Origin: Couchioplanes caeruleus
GTDB taxonomy: Bacteria; Actinomycetota; Actinomycetes; Mycobacteriales; Micromonosporaceae
Length of the DNA: 64,000 bases
Direction of reading: 5' to 3'
Assembly: GCF_003751945.1 (NCBI RefSeq)
Contig: NZ_RJKL01000001.1
Coordinates: 7,210,501 to 7,274,500, forward strand
A program made the translations under genes and the position numbers. Shown piece after piece: positions 34,536-42,336 of the stretch. The notes under the pieces were generated by a model that worked only from the letters and a program-made list of their open reading frames with translations, searched no databases and was not told the origin of the DNA. Every line of letters starts with the position of its first letter. Within the stretch, counting starts at the first letter, position 1.

Positions 34536-35815
34536 TGGATACGAATGTCGTGAATGTAACGAGCTTGATGGGGCACCTCCAATTCGGCGACGTGGCTCAT
34601 GTCAGGGGACGAAGGAACTTCCTCACTCGCACGGTGCTCCTCGACAGCGAGGACTACGGCGCGGGAGTGGCCATGTGGCCGGAACGCTTCATCGAGGACC
34701 CACTGGTACGGATGGCCGCTGCGCTGGTCGCTCCGTCCTCGACGCGGGTCGCTGTCGCGCCACCGAGCACTGCAGCGGTGATTGACCGATGTAGTCAGCT
34801 GGCGCAGGGTACGCCCGACGGCGAGGCCGCCATCGCCGGCCGTGGCGGTGTGCCCATCCACGTGGTGCTGAGCTCCGAGTCGAGCCTTTGGGCACCGATC
34901 GAGAGCCGGTGGATCGCGGAGTTTCCGGACGAGACCAACGCCGCCTTAGGCACGGTGAGCGACGAGGAATACGCAGCATTGGCTGCGGCCGTCGACGAAC
35001 TCTGGTCCCGGGCACCGGTCCTTGCCCGTGCCGTCCTGCTCCACGTCCATGCCATCGCGGTGTTCGACTCGCCTCGTACCGTCGGGAGCTGCACGGCGTT
35101 CTCCCTGCCGGGGGTCGTTTTGATCAATCGCGTGGTCCTACGGGATCCGCTCAAGCTGGCCGACCTGCTGTACCACGAAGCGGTCCATTGCAAGTACTAC
35201 GACATCATGACGGTCGCCGCTCTCCTCAAGGAGGGGGCGAGTCGTCGATACGTGGCGCCTCCATGGCACGCCGACAAGGCCGCCGAGAAGGATCGGCTCT
35301 GGGTGGTGGAACGAGCGCTGGGGGCGTTCCACGTCTACGTGCACTACGCGGCTCTCGACTCGATGACGGATCTTGGTAGCGAACGGTGGCGAGGCTCCGC
35401 CCGAGAGCGGGCCCAGGCTCTGGCGGAGTTGCTCGCGACGGAGACAGCCTTCTTCACTCGTGAGGGAAGCGAGTTCCTCGCCTGGGGACTCGCCGTCCTC
35501 GGGCTCGAGCCCGGTCATGAGGCGACCGGAGAATCCGCCAAGGGTCTCCGGCAGACCGCCGCGGCAGACGGCCGTCCGACAGCGGTGCGTTCCGCCCGCG
35601 ACGTGCGGCTGTACGGCTTGGAGCCGTTGGGCTACTTCCTCGTTCGTCGCGATCGTTCGGCGGCGTTGCAGCGTTTGGACGCGGCGAGTTGGGCCATGTT
35701 GACGAGGATCCGATGGGAGGAGCAACACGAGCCAGGAGCAGCCGTCGCCGTGCCTGCCGGACACGCCCGCGCCATCCGAGCGCTGACGAACGCCGGGTAT
35801 CTGGAGGCCGTGTGA
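34535..35815 (+). CDS. HExxH-motif peptide-modification protein (aKG-HExxH peptide beta-hydroxylase family)
   Basis: The ATG overlaps the permease stop (TGATG), GGAGAGG upstream. The 426-aa protein carries LLYHEAVHCKYYDIMTVAAL (HExxH), then YVAPPWHADK and VERALGAFHVYVHYAALD. This HExxH...PW...(A)FxxV order is typical of the TIGR04267 family found in RiPP loci. Characterised members are iron/2-oxoglutarate enzymes that beta-hydroxylate residues of precursor peptides. The N-terminal ~200 residues are variable and include SCTAFSLPGVVLINRVVL. A C-terminal helical part ends ALTNAGYLEAV. Which residue of the 43-aa peptide is modified is unknown; His27 or Asp/Gln are candidates. Confidence 0.8.
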   Translation: MDTNVVNVTSLMGHLQFGDVAHVRGRRNFLTRTVLLDSEDYGAGVAMWPERFIEDPLVRMAAALVAPSSTRVAVAPPSTAAVIDRCSQLAQGTPDGEAAIAGRGGVPIHVVLSSESSLWAPIESRWIAEFPDETNAALGTVSDEEYAALAAAVDELWSRAPVLARAVLLHVHAIAVFDSPRTVGSCTAFSLPGVVLINRVVLRDPLKLADLLYHEAVHCKYYDIMTVAALLKEGASRRYVAPPWHADKAAEKDRLWVVERALGAFHVYVHYAALDSMTDLGSERWRGSARERAQALAELLATETAFFTREGSEFLAWGLAVLGLEPGHEATGESAKGLRQTAAADGRPTAVRSARDVRLYGLEPLGYFLVRRDRSAALQRLDAASWAMLTRIRWEEQHEPGAAVAVPAGHARAIRALTNAGYLEAV

Positions 35816-36702
35816 ACCAGAACGGGACGGAGCCGGACCGCACGGCGACGGTGGTCCTCGGCTTCTTCGGCTGGGAGATCACAGCGACGTGCTCGCAGGC
35901 GGACAGCAAGCATCTTGAATTCCTCTACCGGCCGCACGTCATGCAGCAACCGAGCATTCACGCCGATGACAAGGCCTCGGTCGAGCTCCGGGCGGAGCAC
36001 GAGGCGGGCTTCTTCAGGTCCGTGTTGGCCAAGGACGGCCGGGAGAAGAGTTTTAGCGTACGTATCGCAGGAGAGACGGTTCGCCGGACGTTCCGCGGCT
36101 GGTCCGGGAGCGCCGCACCGCTTCCACCCCTCGTGCATCCGAAGTTCGCCCAGAACTTCGTCGTCCTCAACGCCGCCGTGGTGGAGAAGGGCGGACGCTG
36201 CGTCGCCATCTTCGGTCCCAACTACTCGGGCAAGACGTCGGTAGCTCTGCACATGTGTACCGAGCTCGGGTGGTCCTTGGTAAGTGACCACCTACTCGTC
36301 CTTGATGCGCGTTCGGCGAGGGTGTGGAGCTACGGCTCCCCTGTGGGATTACGCGGGCGAGCAAGAGAGGACTTCGAGGCAAGCTCGGCCAACGAGACGA
36401 TCGAGCGACGAGAGGTGATCTCGGAGGTGACGGGACGAGTCCTGCTGCTGCGCCCGGAGCAGCTCTGTACCACCACCGACGGCCTGCGAGGTTCGCTGGA
36501 GGGACTGGTCCTACTGTCTCCTGAATGCCGCGACATCCGGACGGTGCCCACCGCCGACCTCGGCGGACCTCCCTGCTTCCCTCCGGGGCGGTCGGCCGAG
36601 GCACTCACCATGCTTCCCGCTCACACCATCCTTGTGCCGGCGGCTGGTGAGCGCACACCGGGCCAGGCAGCCCACGCGATATCGGCATCCTTCGACATAT
36701 GA
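35812..36702 (+). CDS. HPr-kinase-like protein 1 of the peptide operon
   Basis: The GTG overlaps the upstream stop (GTGA), GGAGG five bases before. The 296-aa protein has a beta-rich N-terminal half and a P-loop domain. Walker A is FGPNYSGKTSVALHMCTELG, and the next acidic motif is SLVSDHLLVLDARSARVWSY followed by GSPVGLR. HprK-related kinases in RiPP loci (for example lasso peptide kinases) phosphorylate the precursor's hydroxyl residue. The usual SDD motif is SDH here, unlike the paralogue at 41073, so catalysis may be altered. The product may be a kinase or an ATP-dependent accessory subunit. Confidence 0.75.
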   Translation: MNQNGTEPDRTATVVLGFFGWEITATCSQADSKHLEFLYRPHVMQQPSIHADDKASVELRAEHEAGFFRSVLAKDGREKSFSVRIAGETVRRTFRGWSGSAAPLPPLVHPKFAQNFVVLNAAVVEKGGRCVAIFGPNYSGKTSVALHMCTELGWSLVSDHLLVLDARSARVWSYGSPVGLRGRAREDFEASSANETIERREVISEVTGRVLLLRPEQLCTTTDGLRGSLEGLVLLSPECRDIRTVPTADLGGPPCFPPGRSAEALTMLPAHTILVPAAGERTPGQAAHAISASFDI

Positions 36703-38354
36703 AAGTGACGCCTCCGCTTGCACCGTCGGGAATATCCGTCGCCGGAAGGGATGTATTCCTCTCGTCCACCATCGGGGCGGCATGCCGGACGTTGCAACGG
36801 TGGCGATGTCGGACGGACGGCTCGCTGGAGCCGATTGCCATGATCGGGCTCCCGGACACAGCCCGGGTGATGACTGCAGTGCCGGACAGCACCGGCAGTC
36901 GCGCCCTGCTGCTGCCGACCGTGCGCGGCGAAGAGACGCCTACTCCGCTCCTGGCCACCTTCGACGGCCGCGGTGTCGGCATCAGGGCGTTGGATCTCCG
37001 GATGTCCCATCTCCCCGCCGTCGTCGCCGTACGTGGGCGAGGCTTCCTCGCTATCGGCACGACTCTGACGGACTCGGCAGATGCCAGCAGTGGCATCTAT
37101 CTGTGCCGCAACGCCGGCGTCTGCATGCTCGGCCGGCTACGAGCCGACGAGCAGCTCGCCGGATCCTCGCCGATCATCGGCCTCGGGGACACCACTGTCG
37201 TCACCCGCTGCACCATAGGCTCGACGCCGGTCACCGTGATCCGTGCGATCGGTGGGCGTGCCTCACATGTGCTCTGGGAGGAGACCGTCCCGGCGGATGC
37301 TCCGATGGCCCGTTTCCGAGGCGCCCTTTACGTTCTCAATCGAGCCGGTACGCCGGAAGCGGAATTGTGGCGTCTGACTCCCGGCAGATGGAAGTGGCAG
37401 TTTGTCCAAGCGGTGCCGGACGTAGCCATGCTCGGTGCGACCGAGGCTGGGCTGGTCGGTGTGAAGCGTGGCCGCAGGCTCGTAGCGGTCGCGTTCGGTC
37501 CCGGCGAGCCTCCCCGTCCGAGGATGACATTCGATGCAGGTGTCGGCGTCAGCCAGATGGTCTCCAGCGACACCAGCCCGATTCAGGTCTTCCAGCTGTC
37601 CGGCGCCGACGGCCGCCGCTCCCTGGCCTGGCTCACAGACGGTGGCACCGCGGGCGCCGTTACCGAGCCTTACCGAAAGCCGACCATCAGCAGGCAAGGT
37701 CCGCTTCACCAATATGCGGTCGCGACATCGCGGCGCACCGTCTCGTCCCGGGACACCAACAGTTTCCATCGCGACGTCGTGCCGTATCTGCAACGCCGCG
37801 GCGTTGCCGTCGTATCCGTGTCCGGTTCGGGCCGCGACGGCACCTTTGTGCCTCACATGTACGTCGATTTCCTCACAACCCGCCCCTCGGAGGAGTCCTT
37901 CGTACTCGAGGGATTCAGTATCGACGCGGTCGGTGCCCTCCTGGCGGTGATCAAGGTGCCGACGAAGGTTGCCGGTGTCATTCTGCGCTTTCCGGTGTCC
38001 CGGTTGTCGTCGCTGGTCGAACAACCGGGCGGGTGGAGGTGGGGGACCGTGCTGGAACGAGTCGATCCCATGTGGAGAACACGGTTCGAACCCCTGCGGA
38101 TGCTGGCTGGCTGCAACGGCCTGCCGCCGCTGTTGCTGCTGGCAGGACGTTTTGACCGTCGTGTGCCTGGTGACCAACGGGCGCTTTTCGACGAGTACCG
38201 CGCCAGGAGCGCCAGCCCGGACAGATGCCGATTCGTCGAGTACGACTGCGGCCATGACTTGCACGTCAGTACCGCGACGCAGGAACGACAGAAGCGGGAC
38301 ATTCTGCAGTTTTGGAACTCTCTTCACCAAGATGCCGTCAGGCTGGGGGTATAG
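36699..38354 (+). CDS. Prolyl-oligopeptidase-like protein (beta-propeller plus alpha/beta hydrolase)
   Basis: The ATG overlaps the preceding TGA. Residues about 1-330 have repeating WD/propeller-like strands (FLAIGTTLTDSADASSGIYL, LWRLTPGRWKWQFVQAVPDV). The C-terminal ~200 residues are S9-like: VPYLQRRGVAVVSVSGSGRD, FVLEGFSIDAVGALLAV (nucleophile elbow), LLAGRFDRRVPGDQRALFDE (Asp) and YDCGHDLHVS (His). The elbow GFSID lacks the canonical GxSxGG, so hydrolysis is plausible but unproven. It may cut the leader or core, or act as a non-catalytic scaffold. It is translationally coupled within the operon. Confidence 0.75.
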   Translation: MKVTPPLAPSGISVAGRDVFLSSTIGAACRTLQRWRCRTDGSLEPIAMIGLPDTARVMTAVPDSTGSRALLLPTVRGEETPTPLLATFDGRGVGIRALDLRMSHLPAVVAVRGRGFLAIGTTLTDSADASSGIYLCRNAGVCMLGRLRADEQLAGSSPIIGLGDTTVVTRCTIGSTPVTVIRAIGGRASHVLWEETVPADAPMARFRGALYVLNRAGTPEAELWRLTPGRWKWQFVQAVPDVAMLGATEAGLVGVKRGRRLVAVAFGPGEPPRPRMTFDAGVGVSQMVSSDTSPIQVFQLSGADGRRSLAWLTDGGTAGAVTEPYRKPTISRQGPLHQYAVATSRRTVSSRDTNSFHRDVVPYLQRRGVAVVSVSGSGRDGTFVPHMYVDFLTTRPSEESFVLEGFSIDAVGALLAVIKVPTKVAGVILRFPVSRLSSLVEQPGGWRWGTVLERVDPMWRTRFEPLRMLAGCNGLPPLLLLAGRFDRRVPGDQRALFDEYRARSASPDRCRFVEYDCGHDLHVSTATQERQKRDILQFWNSLHQDAVRLGV

Positions 38355-38356
38355 CG

Positions 38357-39733
38357 ATGGAGACATCCACCGCGGCGCAGATCATCGAACACGCCACCGC
38401 TTTCGGTTGCGACTTCGCCGAGGTCTTCTTGGAAGACCGCTTTCTGGACGACGTCCGCGCCCGGGACGAGCAGATCGTCAAGGTTTCCAGTGGTCGTGAC
38501 ATAGGCGCGGGAATCCGCGTCGTTCACGACGGGCGTACAGGCTTCGCCCATACTGCTGACGTCACTTATGAAGGGCTGCTGCGAACGTTCGCGGCCGCGG
38601 CCGGTGCAGCCGGGCTCCGTGGCGCCGGAATGCTCCTTGGCGTTCGTCGGCAGGCGTCTCATGCACATCTGATCACTGGAGTGCCGTCGTACGATGCGGT
38701 AGACCTGAAGGACACGCTTCGGGCAGCTCGCGAGGCCGCTAGAGGCGTCAGCGACACCGTCGACCGGGTCGGTTTGACCGTGTTGTCCAGCGTGCGCCGA
38801 GTGGCCGTGCTGAACTCGACGGGCACCCACTCGTCGTACGAGACGCGATCCGATCGCTATGTGGTGGAGGTGACCGCGGCCGGCTACGGGCGCCGCGAGA
38901 CGGCCATGGAGGCACCCGGATGGACCAGCGGTTCCGCTCAGCTCGACCTCCCGGTGATGTGCGACGCAGCTACCACGGCCGCGCGACGCTCGGTGCGCCT
39001 CTTGACCGCTCGTGAGGCACCGGTCGGTGACCTGCCGGTCGTTTTCGCCGCCGGCGCTGGAGGAGTGCTGTTCCACGAGGCATGCGGACACGGCCTGGAG
39101 GCCGATCTCGTCGCCCGCGGTGCATCCGGGTACGCGGGACTTCTCGATTCCCCGGTCGCCTCGCCGATGGTGACGCTGGTCGATGACGGCCGCCTTGACA
39201 GCGCGTGGGGCTCGCAGCTGTTCGACGACGAGGGAGAACCGACGTCCCGGCATACCTTGATCCGCGAGGGTGCCCTGGTCGGCTTCCTCGACGCGCGGCA
39301 CCGGCCAGGCGCCCGCGGCGATTCTGGCGGCAGCGCCCGGCGCGAGAATTACCGCCATCTGCCGATGCCCCGGATGAACAACACCTTCATGCTTCCCGGG
39401 AAGGACTCTCCGGAAAGCCTGATCCGCGATACCGAGTACGGCATCTACTGCACGCAGCTCGGTGGCGGGTCAGTGAACACGGTGACCGGGGAGTTCTCGT
39501 TCGCTGTGACCGAGGGGTATCTCATCGAGCGCGGTGAGGTGACCCATCCGCTGACGACCTTCCAACTGGTGGGGAACGGGCCTGCCACGCTGCGAAGCAT
39601 CGACGCCGTGGCGAATGACTTCGCGCTGTGGCCGGGAATCTGCGGCAAGGACCGGCAATCGGTGCCGGTGACCGCTGGCCAGCCGACATTGCGGGTGCGT
39701 CAGATGACGATCGCTGGCGGCGCTCGTGGCTAG
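38357..39733 (+). CDS. tldD: TldD-family metalloprotease
   Basis: The ATG at 38357 lies two bases after the preceding stop. The 458-aa protein has the TldD/PmbA fold with the catalytic VLFHEACGHGLEADLVARG (HExxxH) and the downstream GYLIERGEVTHPLTTFQLVG. The YRHLPMPRMNNTFMLPG and GGSVNTVTGEFSFAVTEGYL blocks are typical. TldD forms a heterodimer with TldE and degrades unfolded peptides; it trims the microcin B17 leader. Adjacent tldE with an 8-base overlap supports that complex here. Its likely substrate is the modified 43-aa peptide. Confidence 0.9.
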   Translation: METSTAAQIIEHATAFGCDFAEVFLEDRFLDDVRARDEQIVKVSSGRDIGAGIRVVHDGRTGFAHTADVTYEGLLRTFAAAAGAAGLRGAGMLLGVRRQASHAHLITGVPSYDAVDLKDTLRAAREAARGVSDTVDRVGLTVLSSVRRVAVLNSTGTHSSYETRSDRYVVEVTAAGYGRRETAMEAPGWTSGSAQLDLPVMCDAATTAARRSVRLLTAREAPVGDLPVVFAAGAGGVLFHEACGHGLEADLVARGASGYAGLLDSPVASPMVTLVDDGRLDSAWGSQLFDDEGEPTSRHTLIREGALVGFLDARHRPGARGDSGGSARRENYRHLPMPRMNNTFMLPGKDSPESLIRDTEYGIYCTQLGGGSVNTVTGEFSFAVTEGYLIERGEVTHPLTTFQLVGNGPATLRSIDAVANDFALWPGICGKDRQSVPVTAGQPTLRVRQMTIAGGARG

Positions 39734-41057
39734 TCTCGGCGGGGACGACCACATCGCCGCTCTGGCCGCTCTGGTCATGGCAGCGCCGTCGGGACGGGAG
39801 ACGATCGAGTTCTTCATTAGCGACACGGACAACGCTGAGGTCCGCGTCAGGGACGGGCGCGTGGAAAGCTTCCGGCGCTCCGGGGAGCGAGGAGTAGGCG
39901 TACGGCTGGTCGACGCCGGCCGGGTCGGCTATGCGTGGACCACCTCCTTGAGCGTCGGGGCGGTCGATGAAGCGTTGCGGCTGGCTCGCCGCAACGCGCA
40001 GCTCGGTGCGAGGGTAGGAGCAGGATCCGTGCCTTCGGGTTCCGGGATCATCGACCACGAATCGCTGTTCGATGAGCGGTTCAGGTCCGTCTCCGACGAT
40101 GACCGGGTAGCTATGGCGCTGGAGCAGGAACGTGCCGTGAGAAGTCTCCGCAACGTGGTGGGATTGGACTACTGCTCCTATCAAGACAGCATTTCGCGCA
40201 CCACCGTAGTCAACTCGCTGGGTCTGACTTCGTCAGCGACACGCAGTCAGTGTTCGCTCGACGTGCTCGTCATCGGTGATGTCGAGAGCACCTCGAATCA
40301 GACCGGTCACGGGTACATGAAGGCGCGTTCCGCGCAGGATCTGCGCCCGGATGCGGTAGCACGAATGGCCGGTCAAGAGCTCGACTTCTTCGACGCCCCT
40401 GCGGGACAGGTGCCTTCAGGGCCGACCGTTGCGGTCTTCTCGCCACGGATCGTCTCGGTCATTCTCGGCCACATCGGCCGCGCCTTGGCGGCAGATACGA
40501 CTGGCCGAGCTTCCTTCCTGTCTTGTGCGGAAGGCGAGGTCCCGGTTCCCTCGTCGTTGCTGCTGGTAGAGGATCGCACGAATCCGGAGGCAGCCGGCGC
40601 CCTTCCGTTCGATGCCGAAGGCGTGCGGACGGCGCCGCTGCGGCTGTACGGATCTGGCGCCGTAACGCGGAAGCTGGTCGCCGGAACGGCCGTGCGCAAT
40701 AGTTACAAGAGCCCGCCAACGCCCGGCACGCGTGCTCTGTGGCTGCAGTCCGATCCAGCCCCTGCGGAGGACTTCTGGAGCGGTATCTCCGACGGGGTGA
40801 TGGTGATGTCGGCACCAGATCCCTTCTCCGGCTTCAACTTGACAACGGGCGCCTTCAGCTTTGGCTTCAGTGGCAGACGCATCATGAATGGCCGGCTCGG
40901 ATCAGTCGTGCGCAATATCGGGATCTCCGGAACGCTTCAGGGCCTGCTGGCGTCCTGCCGAACCGCCAACGATCGGGTCTGGCCCTTGAAGGGCCATGCG
41001 GGCTGCACGATGCTGATTCCCGGCCTCGTGGTGAGCAGCGCCTCCGACATCGCCTGA
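39726..41057 (+). CDS. tldE: TldE/PmbA-family protease partner
   Basis: The GTG at 39726 lies within the end of tldD. The 443-aa protein shows family landmarks: VRVRDGRVESFRRSGERGVG, VRLVDAGRVGYAWTTSLS, VVNSLGLTSSATRSQCSLDV, GAVTRKLVAGTAVRNSYKS and FNLTTGAFSFGFSGRRIMNG then VVRNIGISGTLQGLL. As in other TldE proteins the HExxxH motif is absent, so it completes the active-site tunnel of TldD rather than cutting itself. Pairing inside a RiPP operon points to leader processing. Confidence 0.9.
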   Translation: MASLGGDDHIAALAALVMAAPSGRETIEFFISDTDNAEVRVRDGRVESFRRSGERGVGVRLVDAGRVGYAWTTSLSVGAVDEALRLARRNAQLGARVGAGSVPSGSGIIDHESLFDERFRSVSDDDRVAMALEQERAVRSLRNVVGLDYCSYQDSISRTTVVNSLGLTSSATRSQCSLDVLVIGDVESTSNQTGHGYMKARSAQDLRPDAVARMAGQELDFFDAPAGQVPSGPTVAVFSPRIVSVILGHIGRALAADTTGRASFLSCAEGEVPVPSSLLLVEDRTNPEAAGALPFDAEGVRTAPLRLYGSGAVTRKLVAGTAVRNSYKSPPTPGTRALWLQSDPAPAEDFWSGISDGVMVMSAPDPFSGFNLTTGAFSFGFSGRRIMNGRLGSVVRNIGISGTLQGLLASCRTANDRVWPLKGHAGCTMLIPGLVVSSASDIA

Positions 41058-41072
41058 CATGGAGCTACCCAC

Positions 41073-41897
41073 GTGACCCCTCGAACGCGGCGGTTGAGCG
41101 TCGACTTCTTCGGTACCCGGGTCGACTACGTCTGCAGAGACGATCGAACCCACTCGATGCTGGAGTATTACCTACGCCCACACGTGCGAACACCGACCTG
41201 GGAGGCACAGTGCCGGCTGCAGGTGGCACTGCTGAACTCTGGTGGATGCAGCTTCCAGCGCGCGCTGACCTATGCCGGGCTGGAGAAGCGCATCTACGCG
41301 AATGAGGGTGACGGATGGCGGCTGTACGACCGCTTCTTCGCGAAGTCCTCCAGGCCGACTCCGCTGCCGCCGCTGAGTTTCCCGGGATTCCGGGGCGGCT
41401 ACCGCAGCCTCCACGCCGCGGCAGCCTGCAGCCCCGGCACTGAGGCAAAGGCCGTCATGATCCGCGGTGAAAGCGGTGCGGGGAAGTCTTCCTTGCTCCT
41501 GGCCCTCCTGGTCAGAGGCTGGGGATTCCTTTCTGACGATGTTTGCGTGGTGCGCCGTGCGGACTCCCGGATCGTTCCGTACGGGCGTCCGATCGGCGTC
41601 CGTGCGCCCGCCCGGGCCATGCTCGAGCGATTCTGGAAAGACGGCTTGATGGCGGCCGACAAGGAGGCGATCTCCGTGTCAACGCGGTCGGGCAGGACCT
41701 CGATGCTGCGCAGCGAGAACCTCGGGTTCATGGCGGGAGCAAAACCCGTTCCTCTGGCTCTGGAGGTGATGCTCACTCGAGGAACCCGGTTCGAGGCGAT
41801 CAAGCATGGTCCGGCGCAGATCACTCTGCGGTGGACACCGGAGTCAGACCTGTGGCGAGCCTCCAGCCTGATAGAGGAGGCCATCGCCTCTCTGTGA
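41073..41897 (+). CDS. HPr-kinase-like protein 2 of the peptide operon
   Basis: The GTG at 41073 has GGAG at 41061-41064. The 274-aa protein shares the layout of the 35812 gene: a beta-rich N-terminal domain (RLSVDFFGTRVDYVCRDD) then a P-loop kinase-like domain with MIRGESGAGKSSLLLALLVR. WGFLSDDVCVVRRADSRIVP carries the canonical SDD motif, followed by YGRPIGVRAPARAML. With an intact Walker A and SDD it is the better kinase candidate of the two. It closes the operon; a strong hairpin lies about 390 bases downstream. Confidence 0.78.
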   Translation: MTPRTRRLSVDFFGTRVDYVCRDDRTHSMLEYYLRPHVRTPTWEAQCRLQVALLNSGGCSFQRALTYAGLEKRIYANEGDGWRLYDRFFAKSSRPTPLPPLSFPGFRGGYRSLHAAAACSPGTEAKAVMIRGESGAGKSSLLLALLVRGWGFLSDDVCVVRRADSRIVPYGRPIGVRAPARAMLERFWKDGLMAADKEAISVSTRSGRTSMLRSENLGFMAGAKPVPLALEVMLTRGTRFEAIKHGPAQITLRWTPESDLWRASSLIEEAIASL

Positions 41898-42287
41898 CAT
41901 CTGCCGCACACCGGCGAGTCGGAGTGAAAGCAGGTGTCGCGATACTCCTCGATGATGACCCGCTCGGCGCGGGTCCCCTGTCTCGGGCTCGTGTCTGATC
42001 GTTGAAGGCCGACAGAGCGGCACGGTGATCTGGCTCGCCGTCCGGCTGCGTCCGGTGGGGGTACGGAACATCCGAGCGACCGCGGAGCGACCGGTTGAGC
42101 CCGATGACGCTCCCAACCCCTCACTCCCCGCCACGCCTTGGACCGAATTCCGGGCTTCACATTGCCGCGCCCGGATCCGTGGGTGGAACGTTTGGGACGG
42201 CGTGGACCACCGCGTGCCGGACCCTCGCCCCGTGGCGGCGGGCCACGGCCGGTCAGCACCTCGTCTCGTGATCGAGGCACGGGGAGA
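41898..42287. other. Intergenic region between the peptide operon and metE, nothing recognised
   Basis: About 390 bases without a supported gene. Short frames on both strands lack bias or motifs. Confidence 0.4.
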
Positions 42288-42323
42288 CCGGGCGGGCTCC
42301 AGAGGGGAAGGGAGCCCGCCCGG
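42288..42323. terminator. Strong 13-bp stem-loop, probably bidirectional terminator
   Basis: CCGGGCGGGCTCC pairs perfectly with GGAGCCCGCCCGG around a ten-base loop. It lies 14 bases past the metE stop (minus strand) and downstream of the converging peptide operon, so it can serve both. Confidence 0.75.
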
Positions 42324-42336
42324 CTGGGGAGATGGG

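Noticed and set aside
32609..41897. Lasso peptide cluster (because of the HPr-kinase-like genes)
   Set aside because: No transglutaminase-like B protein, asparagine-synthetase-like cyclase or PqqD-like recognition protein is encoded, and the precursor lacks the lasso leader pattern.
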